Assembly (NCBI GenBank): GCA_036925085.1
Contig: JAUPFP010000030.1
Span: forward strand, 1,686,884-1,750,883
Reading direction: 5' to 3'
DNA from: Brachycybe producta
Lineage: Eukaryota; Arthropoda; Diplopoda; Playtdesmida; Andrognathidae
DNA length: 64,000 nt
Part shown: piece after piece, positions 36,801 through 46,552 of the stretch
How positions within the stretch are numbered: the stretch's first letter is position 1
Layout: every line of letters begins with the position of its first letter
The notes under the pieces: model-generated
Databases searched by the model: none
What the model saw: the letters and a program-made list of their open reading frames with translations, nothing else
What the model was told of the DNA's origin: nothing
Made by a program: the position numbers and the translations under genes

Positions 36801-39800
36801 TGGTTCAAAGCCAGCACCACCACGTCAAAATGGTGGCACCAAAGGGCCAGCCTCGTCACAGCTTTTTATATCAGTTTGAAAATTGACAACTTTAAGAGGG
36901 CGATATTTTTTCATTTTTGTTTATAAAAAGTTAATTTTGAATGATATCAACATGAAAATACTATTAAGGGATATTCAGCTACCCTTCTAGTTTCTCTTCA
37001 TTTTGTACCTGACATTAAGAAAAATCAAGAGTTATACTTTTAAAACCACCTTAAACACACAATAAGCGTTTGAAAATCAGCTGTTCATAAAACATGTTAA
37101 CGCATTTTTTATTAATATTCTCACACATTAAGACTCCGGCCACAAAACCTCAGTTCGTGACTCCACGTCTTCCAACGACATCGTCTCGTGGAACAACGAG
37201 ACAGTCATCGTCTTCTGCTCATCAGCAGATTCATGTACTTTTACCAGAAATTGCTTCATTTGTAAAAAGCAAACTTAAAAGTTTTTACTGTTTCAATTGT
37301 CTTTATAAAGGGAGGAGGAGGCGGAGGGGGAAACGTACAACAACGAGGTCCAGACAGTGATTTTAAAAACATTTGGGAGCGACTGAAACAGGTCCAGACA
37401 CTTCAGGCTCAATCGTCTGCCGAGGTGGAACCAAGAACCTCGGATATGTCAAAGGGTTCACTGACTCTGTCTCAAGCGGCAAAGACTTTGCCTAAAGTAA
37501 AGAGTCGCAGGGAAACATTTAAAAGTGACAATACAAAATTAACGATATCGTTCTTAGCACAACTCTAAACAAGCCAGACTGAGAGGAGGGTTTAAACAAG
37601 CCGATGACAGTGGTTCAACGCAACGTCAAAGGCAACAACCTCCAATGCCGAAGTTTAAGAACACGAGTGGAACGAGAATAGAAGAAGACACAGAGTTTGC
37701 AGCTATGCTTCAAGCTCTCGATAAGGCACACAATAAAGAAAGAGCCAATAAGGCGGTAGTTCATTTCGATTTATATGTGAAATGCTTTTTCAATTTTAAT
37801 GTCTCGTATATTCTTCTCCAGCAACAAATGGAGACTGGAGCAGCTGTAGAACTTGCAAAACTTCTCCAAGACATGAATGTAAATGAAAACGAAAGAAACG
37901 ATTTCGGATCCAAGTCCAAGGACGTCGGTGGATCGTTATCAAAACCTAATTCGGGAATACGACTAACTGTCGACCAACTGTTCAATGGTTCGATCTGTTT
38001 GGTTTCACTCGATTGCATTCTTATTTTTAAGGGGGAATTCATATCTAGCTACTTTAGAGGGTTGACACTAGATGGCGTTGAAACCAGCTCTGAACTAAGC
38101 TTGCTGCACCCTCTGATTACTCAAATTACTTTGAGTATCAATGGGTCAACAAAATGTTTATTAAGTTAAAGGAATTTCACATTTTTATCACAGAGACGAG
38201 AAAACATGAACAGAAAGTGAGAGAAACATCAAATAAAACCGTACCGTCCAAGACACAATCGGATCAAAACGTATCTCGATCGAAACACAGAGAAACTAAG
38301 AAAGATACTTCGGAACAGAGTTCAAACAACGAGATGTAATCGTTACATGCGTTCTTTACTAATCACGTTTTGGAAATGAAACTGATCCTTTTTATTTTTT
38401 CTGTGTCTGTTTCAAATTTAGGTACAGGGAGTTATTGGGGAACTTATGTCACCAGCGTTTCGGTTCCATTCCTGTATACGAGTACAAGAGGGATTCTTCA
38501 AACGTACGAAACCTTTAGATACAAATGTATAATCTTTAGTTTTGTACGTTTTCTTATTTCTTTTAAAAAAAGATGATGTTGGCAATAGTTCATTTACCGA
38601 GAGGTAACGTCTGCGATGGTGGACGAGGAAAAGATCAACAGGAAGCTGCAGAAAACGCGGCCAAAATAGCTTACAACCAAATGGCACGATTTATCTTTCC
38701 GATATCTCATTTGATAAAAAAAGCAGTTATTTGCAAAATATTCAAATTGAAAAAAGGAATAGAACTTTGGTTATTTGTGCGTTTCAGAAGCAAAATTAAG
38801 AAGAAAATCTCTCAATTATTTAAAAACTACAATAGTAAATGAATCAATAAAAAATAAACTTTTGCGTTTATATTTTTTTAAAATACGCTTTTTATGGCAG
38901 TTTGAAAATAACCTTATTTTTATGTTTTTTCAAAGCCCACAGCAAATGATTTTTTAGGAGAAATTTAAAGTGTTTTAGAAACTAGAACGGGTAACTGAAG
39001 TACATAATAGTATTTTCATGTTGATATCTTTCAAATATCTTTCATATCTTGTAATAAAAAGCTTATTTTGAAAAATACCAATATGAAAATACCCTTAAAG
39101 TGATTAAGTTACCCTTCTAGTTTCTAAAACACCTTCAAGGATCTCTTAATTTTGCACCAGAAAGACAGAATAACCAAGAGTTCAAGTGTCGATTACACTT
39201 CAAAACCATTTTAATTTATGTTTCTTTTCTTTTTCTTCGAAAATTCAAAATAAACAGATGAAATCTGTTGATGTTCAAGGACAACCACTAACTTCCGGTG
39301 GTTCGTCACTCAATCCTTTGGTTACCGTCCCATTGGCTGTTTCGCAGCACGTTCACGTCAGGTTACCAGCTTACCACGTTTACCAACAACAGCAGCAGCA
39401 ACAACAAGGTTAATTCCTCTTAAAATCATCAATGTATAACTGGAATTAAAAGACCTAATTCTTAATTCGAATCCACAGCTTTGCTTCAACAGCGAATGGG
39501 AAATCCTTATCTTCTTCAGAGTCCTTACGCTAGTCGCCGCTTCCTACAAGGAGGAGCCTTGGGTTACGTTTCCCATCCCATGTTACAGCCTTATCCTCCT
39601 CAGCCTCCGGCTCCTCAACCTTCATATTTAACGAATCCATGGATTCAAATGGCCGATCCCTCTAATAGTTCAATAGACGTTCAGTTACATCCTAGGGCAG
39701 CTCCACGTTACGCTGGTTTCGGAGTTCCCTTTGTCCCTCTTCAAGTACGGAATTTATAATTGTTTGCGTTTATAACGTAGAAAAAAAAATGGTTGAGAAC

Positions 39801-40688
39801 GCTTAGAATTAAAGCAACTTATGACATTATTTTTAAGATTTACAAGAAACTAGAAAAAACAACTAAGCTGCATTTTATAATTTTAATTGATATTTTAAAA
39901 AAAATTAACTTTATTGTAGCAGTTTTATGAGAATTGCCATTTTGAAACTACCATAAGAAGTTGTTTATTTTCAAAGATTTTAAGGCATTTCAGAAGCAAC
40001 ACTAAACAGAAATTGAAAGTCTTTTAGAAACTAGAAGTGTATCTTTCGAAATCAACTTTTTATTAAAAAAAAAGTCATGTATATAAAAAGTTTATTTTAA
40101 AAGATCAGATGTTCTAAAATATCAAGAGTTTCTAGGGTGTTTAATGTGTTGGAAACTAGAAGGGTAGCTGAATCACAGCTTATAAGTGAAAATCTAAAAT
40201 TACCATTTTAAAACTACAATAAAAAAGTTTATTTCGAAAGATATCATAAAAATCATCTATGGAAGCTCTTTTTTTCACTTCTAGTTTTAAAAAAATCTCA
40301 AAAGTTCTTTCGTAAGTTAACTTAGAAAAATACTTTCGTGGTATTTTTTTCTACAAAAAAGAAGGTAACAATTTTTTGTCTTAATCTGTTTATTCTTTTT
40401 GAAAAGGTAACGAAACAGAACATGCTTCCGAAGAAGCCGAACCTCGATTCCTCTGTGTGCACCGAAAAGCCAACAAGTTTGACCAAGACCCAGACTACTA
40501 CTAGAGGAGGAGGAGGAGACTACAAAAACACTCGTTCGGCTGCTAATCCAGCCGTAAGAGAAGAGAAAAATAGAGGGAAGATTGTTACTTCCTCTATAGT
40601 TCCACTCATCCGTGGTGGTAGCGACCCACCGGGACATAGACGGAACAAGTCTCGCCTAGCTATCAATTTCGGCGCTAATCCACAGTGA
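27880..40688 (+). CDS. XRN1: 5'-3' exoribonuclease 1
   Basis: Cytoplasmic nuclease that degrades decapped 5'-monophosphate mRNA. 38 exons keep phase (5553 nt, about 1850 aa; human about 1700). Exons: 27880-27954, 28272-28403, 28469-28569, 28627-28834, 29175-29285, 29348-29433, 29501-29757, 29862-29929, 29999-30130, 30560-30653, 30729-31171, 31246-31365, 31455-31624, 31693-31819, 31881-31970, 32032-32234, 32655-32729, 32985-33072, 33418-33531, 33603-33698, 33759-33935, 34231-34313, 34369-34452, 34513-34654, 34722-34899, 34977-35046, 35330-35463, 35525-35691, 37133-37234, 37311-37496, 37558-37755, 37822-37987, 38194-38335, 38422-38503, 38573-38725, 39258-39408, 39479-39744, 40407-40688. Catalytic acids are present: D35 (LDMNG), D86 (AVDGVAP), E176/E178 (GEGEHK), D206/D208 (LDADL) and the GNDFIP Asp. 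An acidic run is near 440-465. SH3-like [11 protein letters not shown] falls in exon 25 and the C-terminal [12 protein letters not shown] motif in exon 38. Ends of exons 20, 32 and 35 are least certain. Confidence 0.95.
27985..28215. repeat. Family F repeat in XRN1 intron 1
   Basis: ATTCGATTAGGAACCGTTTATAGCCTC at the left and GGAGGCTTGTGGCTCCTAATCGAAAT at the right form complementary ends around a GC-richer core. Related units are at 42232-42540, and a scrap (CTACATAGAGGCTAAGCGGG) is at about 26543. Confidence 0.7.
28870..29120. repeat. Family A copy in XRN1 intron 4
   Basis: Begins TTATTCTGGATTTCAGGTGCAACAC, then AAGTGTTTTAGAAACTAGAAATATAGC. The right arm is truncated to GAAAGACAGAATAATCAGAGTTC, and the CCCTTCTAGTTTC segment is missing. 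The left end carries a usable-looking splice acceptor inside the intron. Confidence 0.72.
32320..32620. repeat. Family A copy in XRN1 intron 16
   Basis: AGCGTATTTTCATTTTTGGTATCTTTCAAAATAAGC and TTAATTTTGAAAGATATC frame the centre. The outer ends have drifted (GAGTTTTAGGGATTATAAGG left, CTACCCATTGTTCTAGTTTCTATC right). Confidence 0.7.
34010..34180. repeat. Eroded Family A copy in XRN1 intron 21
   Basis: AGTATTTTAGAAACTGGAAGAGTAA left and TATTTTCTAAAACACTTTTC right. The inner arms are mostly lost. Confidence 0.6.
35060..35290. repeat. Family A copy in XRN1 intron 26
   Basis: The right arm is clear: AAAAAGCTTATTTTAAAACATAT, GAGCTACCCGTCTAGTTTCTAAAACGC, then AAAGACAGAATAATCAGAGTT. The left end is a short TTCTGGTTATTCTG, so the left half is largely deleted. 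Confidence 0.65.
35786..36597. mobile_element. Probable solo LTR (or related TG..CA element) in XRN1 intron 28
   Basis: 812-bp GC-richer block. It begins TGTGACGTGGCTGGCCCTTT and ends TACAGGGTGTCACA, with TTAT directly repeated on both sides (35782-35785 and 36598-36601). TG...CA ends, a 4-bp duplication and an internal AATAAA near 36131 fit a solo LTR. A short inverted relative lies 110 bp away at 36707-36860. The ends also extend as GTGAC...GTCAC with a 6-bp direct repeat (ATTATT), so a terminal-inverted-repeat DNA element is not excluded. No protein domain was recognised inside. Confidence 0.65.
36600..37065. repeat. Family A copy split by a nested insertion (XRN1 intron 28)
   Basis: The left half runs AAGCGTTTTAGAAACTAAAAGGGTAG ... 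AATCTTTTAAAATAAGCTT. It is interrupted at AAGCTT by the 154-bp element at 36707-36860 and resumes with GCTTTTTATATCAGTTTGAAAATTG and the right arm AGCTACCCTTCTAGTTTCTC. This gives an order of insertion: Family A first, the TG..CA element second. Confidence 0.8.
36707..36860. mobile_element. Short inverted relative of the 35786 element, nested in Family A
   Basis: 154 bp, starting TGTGACACCCTGTATCTGCA and ending GGGCCAGCCTCGTCACA, with GCTT duplicated on both flanks. Reversed, its ends match the two ends of the 812-bp element (GGCTGGCCCTTTGGTGCC; ACAGGGTGTTCCACAA...ACAGGGTGTCACA), while the roughly 660-bp middle is absent or replaced. It looks like an internally deleted or miniature derivative. 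Confidence 0.75.
38950..39190. repeat. Family A copy in XRN1 intron 35
   Basis: AAGTGTTTTAGAAACTAGAACGGGTAAC, GTTGATATCTTTC, AAAAAGCTTATTTTGAAAAATA and AGTTACCCTTCTAGTTTCTAAAACACC all occur in order, followed by AGAAAGACAGAATAACCAAGAGTTC. It ends about 65 bp before the exon 36 acceptor. Confidence 0.78.
39840..40310. repeat. Scrambled Family A copies in XRN1 intron 37
   Basis: TCTTTTAGAAACTAGAAGTGTATC (about 40019), an inverted AAAAAGTTTATTTTAAAAGAT and a second GTGTTGGAAACTAGAAGGGTAGC (about 40147) lie in the same 663-bp intron. At least two overlapping, partly deleted copies are present. Confidence 0.65.
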
Positions 40689-40833
40689 TTTTCAAAGGAG
40701 ATATTTTATTTGTTTTTTATTGTTACATTGTTAGACGATAACTTGATGATTCTGTATTAATTAATGGTTTTAATTATTCAGGTTTTTAGTAGACATTAGT
40801 TTTTAAGAAAAACAAACGGATTGGAAAATTGGG

Positions 40834-40839
40834 AATAAA
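40834..40839 (+). terminator. Candidate polyadenylation signal of XRN1
   Basis: AATAAA in GGGAATAAATGTC, about 146 bp past the XRN1 stop codon, after a T-rich 3' region. Confidence 0.5.
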
Positions 40840-41029
40840 TGTCAAATGGCTTCAGGGTTATTTAATTACAAATGTCACTTTTAAACATATTTTTTCCCGA
40901 GGGATTTTTTTTTAAACTAATGGTTTGTTTGTTTAGTAGCAAAAAAAAATGAAACGCTGAAATTTAAATTCTCTCTTCTCATTTTGAGGAACAATTTGAA
41001 ACAATTATAATTTTGAAGCATAATTTTGT

Positions 41030-41280
41030 GTGTTCGTGTCTTTTTAGGTGCAAAATGAGGAGAAAGTTGAATGTATTTTAGAAACTAGAAGGGTAACTCA
41101 ATCAGTTAAGGGTATTTTCATATATTGATATCTTTTAAAATAAACTTTTTATGGCATTTTGAAACTGAAATAACTTAAGCAGATCAATTTTTTTAATTTT
41201 TGTCTATATAAAAAGTTTATTTTGAAAGATATCAACATGAAAAATACCCTTTTAGTTTTTAAATCCGTTACTTCAATATT
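41030..41280. repeat. Family A copy
   Basis: TGTCTTTTTAGGTGCAAAATGAGG at the left end, then TGTATTTTAGAAACTAGAAGGGTAACTC. The right arm AAAAAGTTTATTTTGAAAGATATCAACATG stops within the ACCCTTTTAGTTTTTAAA end. Confidence 0.8.
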
Positions 41281-41497
41281 TATATTTCGTATTATAATGA
41301 TTTATTTGCTTTTTGTTTCATGAGAACCAATCTATTTAGGTCATTCTTTCTAGATATATTTTAGGTCAAATTTATTTATTTTGAGCAGACGATCATCAGA
41401 ATATTTACTTATCAATCAGTGACGTCACGGGTCCTAGATATCTATCGACAGAGATAAACGTGACGTCACTGTTGAGTAACAACGTGATGTTCGTTAC

Positions 41498-41690
41498 ACA
41501 GGCATTTGTAGATAGCTTAAGAATTTCTTTGGCTCTGCCCTTTTGTGAGCGTCAGACCAAATATCAACCAATTAGAAATAAAAAGGGCGGGGAATGTGAC
41601 ATCAGACCCAGTAATAAACCAATTAGAAATTGAAGACGTTCATAAAAGGGCGGAGCCAATGAAATTCTGAAGCTGTCTACAGATGCCTGT
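41498..41690. mobile_element. Family B2 MITE with perfect 9-bp target duplication
   Basis: ACAGGCATTTGTAGATAGC ... GCTGTCTACAGATGCCTGT, with GTTCGTTAC directly repeated at 41489-41497 and 41691-41699. The arms (TTGGCTCTGCCCTTTTGTGAGCGTCAGACC and AATTGAAGACGTTCATAAAAGGGCGGAGCC) match the copy at 23545. Confidence 0.92.
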
Positions 41691-42090
41691 GTTCGTTACT
41701 TGGATGTAGTCACGCATTAGACGTATTCATGTAAGGGTCACTGGTGAAAGCAGCCATTTTGGTTTGATTTCCAACCAATCAAATAAACGATAAAAAGACT
41801 TAAGATGGCGCTATAATAAAATCTTGATTTTTTGCCATTTAGCATAGTGTATCGATACAAAAATTAAATCGATATTTTTCAGAGCTTCTGTTGCGTACGG
41901 AAGCTTGTTTGGGACATTTTTTTCAAAACTTATTGTTAGATACATGTACAATATGAATAGAAAAAGAGCGACGAAATTGTACCAAATAAACTTCCTTATT
42001 TAAAAAAAAAAACATTTAATATATATTTGTATCTAATTTGGAAATATCGATGCGTCGAATCGATAGTGTGATCAGCAACGAAACAAACGT

Positions 42091-42774
42091 ATGAATTTTG
42101 TCAACAGATTTAATGCAGGTAATTGAAAAATTCGTTAATTTTTTTTATTTCTTTGACGCTAATCTCGCTTAAAAGTGAATGAATAATGTTTTGAGTACTC
42201 AAATCTCGTTTAACAAAATGAAATAGAGGGACGTCTTTCGATTAGGAGGCGATTAGCCTCTATGAACGAGCTCTTGCTGCTCTTTCGCCTTATTCTGCGC
42301 CTTTTACGCAACCTATATCAACTCCACAGCCTCTGCTTTGAGGCTAGCGTCTCCTAATCAAAAGAATACTCATGAAATAATGTGAAAAGGCTCAATAAAC
42401 GCTGTGGAGAAATTCCAACATTAGGAAAACCCGCCGCCTAGCCTCTATGTAGATGACACGGCTTTCTCGGCGTTTTGGCGCAACTTATGTAACAACTCCG
42501 TTGTCTTAGCATTGAGGCTAGTGGCTCCTAATCGCAAGAATATTTCCAACAGAATTACACGGTGTTTTGTTTTCATTCATTTATTTCATTCTTCGTAATT
42601 CTCAAATGTTTACTCGTGATATTCGTTCTAGATGAGAATAGGGGCCACGGGGCCCTTCCTGGCCCTTTGAACGGTTGTTTAGAAATACCCCGCGTGGAGA
42701 CTTCCTATCTTATTAAGTTATTGTTACTAGTTGTTACCTTAACTAAATGTATTATTATATTGTTGATAACCTAA
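42091..42774 (+). CDS. Candidate two-exon tail-anchored micropeptide (56 aa)
   Basis: Exon 1 is 42091-42118 (MNFVNRFNA plus G, donor CAG|GTAATT). Exon 2 is 42632-42774 (acceptor TTCGTTCTAG), and the junction is in phase, giving Asp. The product begins with a polar, Gly/Pro-containing stretch (DENRGHGALPGPLNG), then CLEIPRVETS and a roughly 20-residue hydrophobic C-terminus (YLIKLLLLVVTLTKCIIILL) ending two residues before the stop. That is the layout of a tail-anchored or regulin-type micropeptide. The spacing and LEIP/TM pattern recall phospholamban and myoregulin only loosely. The intron contains Family F repeats (42232-42540). No homologue was recognised with certainty, and unspliced exon 1 would stop after two more codons. 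Confidence 0.33.
42232..42540. repeat. Family F repeat, two units
   Basis: Unit one (42236-42365) runs from TTCGATTAGGAGGCGATTAGCCTC to GAGGCTAGCGTCTCCTAATCAAA. Unit two (about 42430-42538) runs from GCCGCCTAGCCTCTATG to GAGGCTAGTGGCTCCTAATCGCAA. Both have complementary ends and resemble the unit in XRN1 intron 1. Confidence 0.7.
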
Positions 42775-43259
42775 CACACCTGTCAGAAATATACAAAAAA
42801 AAAAAAAGGAAGAAGCAAACATGAAATGGCGGAAACAATAGACAGAAAGACAATTGGAACAGGTGGCTCACGAAAAATGTAGGATGTTCGTTGCGAATTC
42901 ACAATGAACTTGGTTCATACACTTTGAAGGCTAAAAAAGGCCAAAAAAAGGCAAACAGAAAAATCTAATGTCACTTTTTCTGAACATAACGTAAGGATAC
43001 TTGAACTCTGCAAGAAAAACCAGTTGAAAATACTAGAAAAGCTAAAAAAGCTTTGTAGGAAATTAGTTGTCAGAATTCTGCTATAGAAAACTAGTAGAAA
43101 TCTAAAGGAACCAAAAGTGGGAAAACTGGACAACTTGCAGAATTCTATTGGAAACTTGCAGAAACTTGTGACAGACAATCTTGTAGAAAAAGAGGAAATC
43201 GCTGCAGAAATTTACTGAAATTGTACAGAACTCTACAAAAAATTGCACAGAAATCTAAA

Positions 43260-43995
43260 AATCTGAAACAAAAGAATGTGTAGACACAGATATCTGGAAA
43301 ACCTGTAGAAATCTATCAAAATCGTACAGAAAACTTGTAAAAGTTCTACAGGAAAAGTAGAAAAAACATACAGAAAACGTAAAAAAAAACCCCTACAGAA
43401 AACGTAAAAAAAAAACCCTACAGAAAACGTAAAAAAAACCCCCTACAGAAAACGTAAAAAAAAACCTACAGAAAACGTAAAAAAAAAACTACAGAAAACG
43501 TAAAAAAAAAACTACAGAAAACGTAAAAAAAAAAATTACAGAAAACGTAAAAAAAAACTACAGAAAACGTAAAAAAAAACTACAGAAAACGTAAAAAAAA
43601 CCCTACAGAAAACGTAAAAAAAAAACCCTACAGAAAACGTAAAAAAAACCCTACAGAAAACGTAAAAAAAAAACCCTACAGAAAACGTAAAAAAAAACCT
43701 ACAGAAAACGTAAAAAAAAACCTACAGAAAACGTAAAAAAAAAACCTACAGAAAACGTAAAAAAAAACCTACAGAAAACGTAAAAAAAAAAACTACAGAA
43801 AACGTAAAAAAAAACTACAGAAAACGTAAAAAAAACCCTACAGAAAACGTAAAAAAAAACCCCCTACAGAAAACGTAAAAAAAACCCCTACAGAAAACGT
43901 AAAAAAAACCTACAGAAAACGTAAAAAAAAACCTACAGAAAACGTAAAAAAAACCTACAGAAAACGTAAGAAAAAAACTACAGAAAAAGTAAAAA
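43260..43995. repeat. CTACAGAAAACGTA(n) minisatellite
   Basis: From about 43372 the unit CTACAGAAAACGTA followed by 7-10 A and 0-4 C repeats roughly thirty times. The core is nearly invariant and only the A/C tract length varies (period about 19-23 bp). The left edge is preceded by progressively more degenerate relatives (CTGTAGAAATC, GTACAGAAAACTTG, CTACAGGAAAAGTAG) back to about 43000, which suggests outward growth from a degenerate seed. Confidence 0.95.
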
Positions 43996-44027
43996 CATTA
44001 CTGAAAACTTTCTGAAAATGTAGATTT

Positions 44028-44125
44028 TTTTACATTTCCTGTAGGTTTTTTTTACGTTTTCTGTAGGTCCTTTTTACGTTTTCTGTAGGTCTTTTTTACG
44101 TTTCTTGTACAGAGTTTACATTTCC
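44028..44125. repeat. Inverted block of the same minisatellite
   Basis: Three to four units in the opposite orientation (TACGTTTTCTGTAGG with T-runs) follow directly after the main array, separated by about 35 bp. The junction can fold into a hairpin. Confidence 0.9.
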
Positions 44126-44632
44126 TGTCAAATTTTGCAAGATTTTTTCGTTTACGAATATTTTTAAATTACTTATGGAGTATATCGTTTGATTACTTGA
44201 AAGTTGAAATAGTCACAACAACAACAAAAAAAAGTCATAATTAGTTGATGGGGGGGGGGAGGTGGGCCTACTTGAAATTGAGATCATTTCTTTGTGTCTG
44301 TGTTTGATTATTATTAGTAGTAGGAGGCCCCTAGTTACATTTAATAAGAGAAAAACAACAAAAAGGGGAAGCAATTTGTTCATAATTGGATGAGCACCAG
44401 TGAATTTTGGGGTTTGGTGGGGGTTTTTTTTTTTTCATTGTTTTGTTATTTTTTGGAGGGAAAAATTAGGATCCTCCTCCTTTTAAAAAAAAATGGGGCG
44501 TGTTTGCAATTTTTCAAAAATAGGTTGTTAGCCTTTTTTCTGAATACTGTGTGAACCCTCCCCCCCCCCCCCCTCCCTGTCTCTCCTTATTGGATCGTCT
44601 TCTAAATTCTAATCACAGTTTAGACTAGCATT

Positions 44633-44835
44633 AGCCCATTAGTATTAGCAGATCGCATGCGTATTGCCATCTTATCGTTTTATATAGGAAAGTGATTGCA
44701 GATTTGCGTTAGCAGCGCCGTCTATTGATCACCAATGGAAACAAAAGATGGTACTGCTAGCGTGCATCTACGATCGTTTTCCTATATAAAACGATAAGAT
44801 GGTAATGCGCATGCGCTCTGTAAATTCTAATGGGG
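44633..44835. mobile_element. Family L foldback
   Basis: CCCATTAGTATTAGCAGATCGCATGCG ... TTGCCATCTTATCGTTTTATATAGGAAA at the left pairs with TTTCCTATATAAAACGATAAGATGG ... CGCATGCGCTCTGTAAATTCTAATGGGG at the right. The core has AGCGCCGTCTATTG. One copy noticed. Confidence 0.78.
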
Positions 44836-45189
44836 TAACGCGAGTCAAAAAAATAACTTCATTTTAAAATTTATCATCAATCAGTTAAGTCAAAGAAGAG
44901 AGAAAAACGTTTTTAGTTTTCTTCTTCTTCTTCTTCGTTAAATAATTGGGACTTTTTACGGGTCGTTTTTTTTTTTAAGTTCATCAAGTGACCGCCGACA
45001 TAACTTAAAATCATCTTATTCTAAAGGAAATCGTTCAAATTCAGTTTTTTCTGTGTGTTTTGTTTTAACGGAACTTTCTAGTCTAGTGATTATTTGCATG
45101 AGTTTTACATTTGAAGGTAGTTTTTAAAGTGTGAACACGCCTCTTTCAAAAAAAAAAAAAACTTTTGATTATTTTCTGTATTTTCAATT

Positions 45190-46130
45190 TTTTTTAAAAA
45201 AAGAGAGAAACTGTAAAGTGTTTTAGAAACTAGAAAGGTAACTCAATCAGAAAAAAAAAATATCAACACTGAAAAGTGATTGAGCTTTTGACCATTCTAG
45301 TTTCTAAAATACTCAACTCTTTTTATTGTCTTTCAGGTGCACAAAATGAAGAGAAACTTAAATGTGTCTTAGAAACTAGAAGGGTAGCTCAATCACTTTT
45401 AAAAGGATATTTTCAAGTAGATATATTTCAAAATAAACGTTTTTTTATGTGATTTTGGGAAGACGATATTTTTAAATTTACGTGTCGATTAATAGTTTAT
45501 TTTAAAAGATATATCAAACATGACAATAGCCTTATTTTTTTTAAATGAACTATTTATCGACACGTAAATTTAAAAATATCGTCTTCCCAAAATCAAATAA
45601 AAAAACGTTTATTTTGAAATATATCTACTTGAAAATATCCTTTTAAAAGTGATTGAGTTACCCTTCTAGTTTCTAAGAAACATTCTAGTTTCTTTTCATT
45701 TTGCTCTTCTGAAAAGAAAAAGAATCAATCAAGAGTTTGGAAATCAGCTGTTTTAATTAAGTTTAACCTTCGAACTTCTTCCCGATTTGTATAATTCTGT
45801 CTTTCAAGTGCAAAATTAAGAGAAATTTGAAACTGTTTTTAAGATACTAGAAAAAAAGGGGTGGAGGGAGGAGGAGGAGGAGGCAACTCAATTGCTTAAT
45901 TGCACATTTTAATTTTGTTAATTGCTTTTAAATTTTTAAACATTTTTTTAAGTCAGATTGAAAATGATTCAATTTAAAAGCCAACGATATTTTATAATTT
46001 TTGTTCTATAAATAGTTTATTTTGAAAGATAATAAAAATATAAAAATGAAGTGATTGAGTTGTTACCCTTCTAGTTTTCTAAAACACATTCTAGTTTCTT
46101 TTAATTTTGCTCTCCTGAAATAAAAAATAC
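45190..46130. repeat. Three Family A copies upstream of CLIC
   Basis: Copies at about 45200-45315 (short), 45330-45720 (left end GTCTTTCAGGTGCACAAAATGAAG, ends CCCTTCTAGTTTCTAAGAAAC) and 45790-46100. The middle copy contains an extra internal foldback (TTTTGGGAAGACGATATTTTTAAATTTACGTGTCG and its complement at 45541-45600). Confidence 0.75.
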
Positions 46131-46140
46131 AGAAATAATC

Positions 46141-46358
46141 ACAGGCGATTAGAAATCGGGATAAACAGACGTTTGCTCCGCCTCTTTTTATGACGAACGG
46201 CAACTTCTAATTGGTTGTTTATGTAGTCTGCCGTCACATGTTCCGCCCTTTTCAACGTCGAACCACACAACAAACCAATTAGAAGTTGCCGTTCGTCATA
46301 AAAAGAGGCGGAGCCAACTTGTGCCAACTTGTGTTCGTCCCGATTTCTAACTGCCTGT
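46141..46358. mobile_element. Family B MITE with perfect 9-bp duplication, just upstream of CLIC
   Basis: ACAGGCGATTAGAAATCGGG ... TTTCTAACTGCCTGT, flanked by GAAATAATC on both sides (46132-46140 and 46359-46367). GTGCCAACTT is duplicated inside the right arm (about 46311-46330). It ends 195 bp before the CLIC start codon. Confidence 0.92.
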
Positions 46359-46552
46359 GAAATAATCAAGACGAGTTCGTGAACCGATGATCTGAAGTAC
46401 ATTATGTTCTCATTGTGTCGATCCGAACCCTTGTTTTAGGTGTACTGGTTCGTCATCAGCACACTTGAAAACGGGAAGGTAAATCCAGTCAAATGACAAC
46501 GTTGTGACCATTCTAGTCTATAAGATTAAACATATTTACATCTAAGAGAATC

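Noticed and set aside
43372..43995. CRISPR-like array of regularly spaced repeats
   Set aside because: The spacers are only A/C tracts, the genome is eukaryotic and the unit is a minisatellite.
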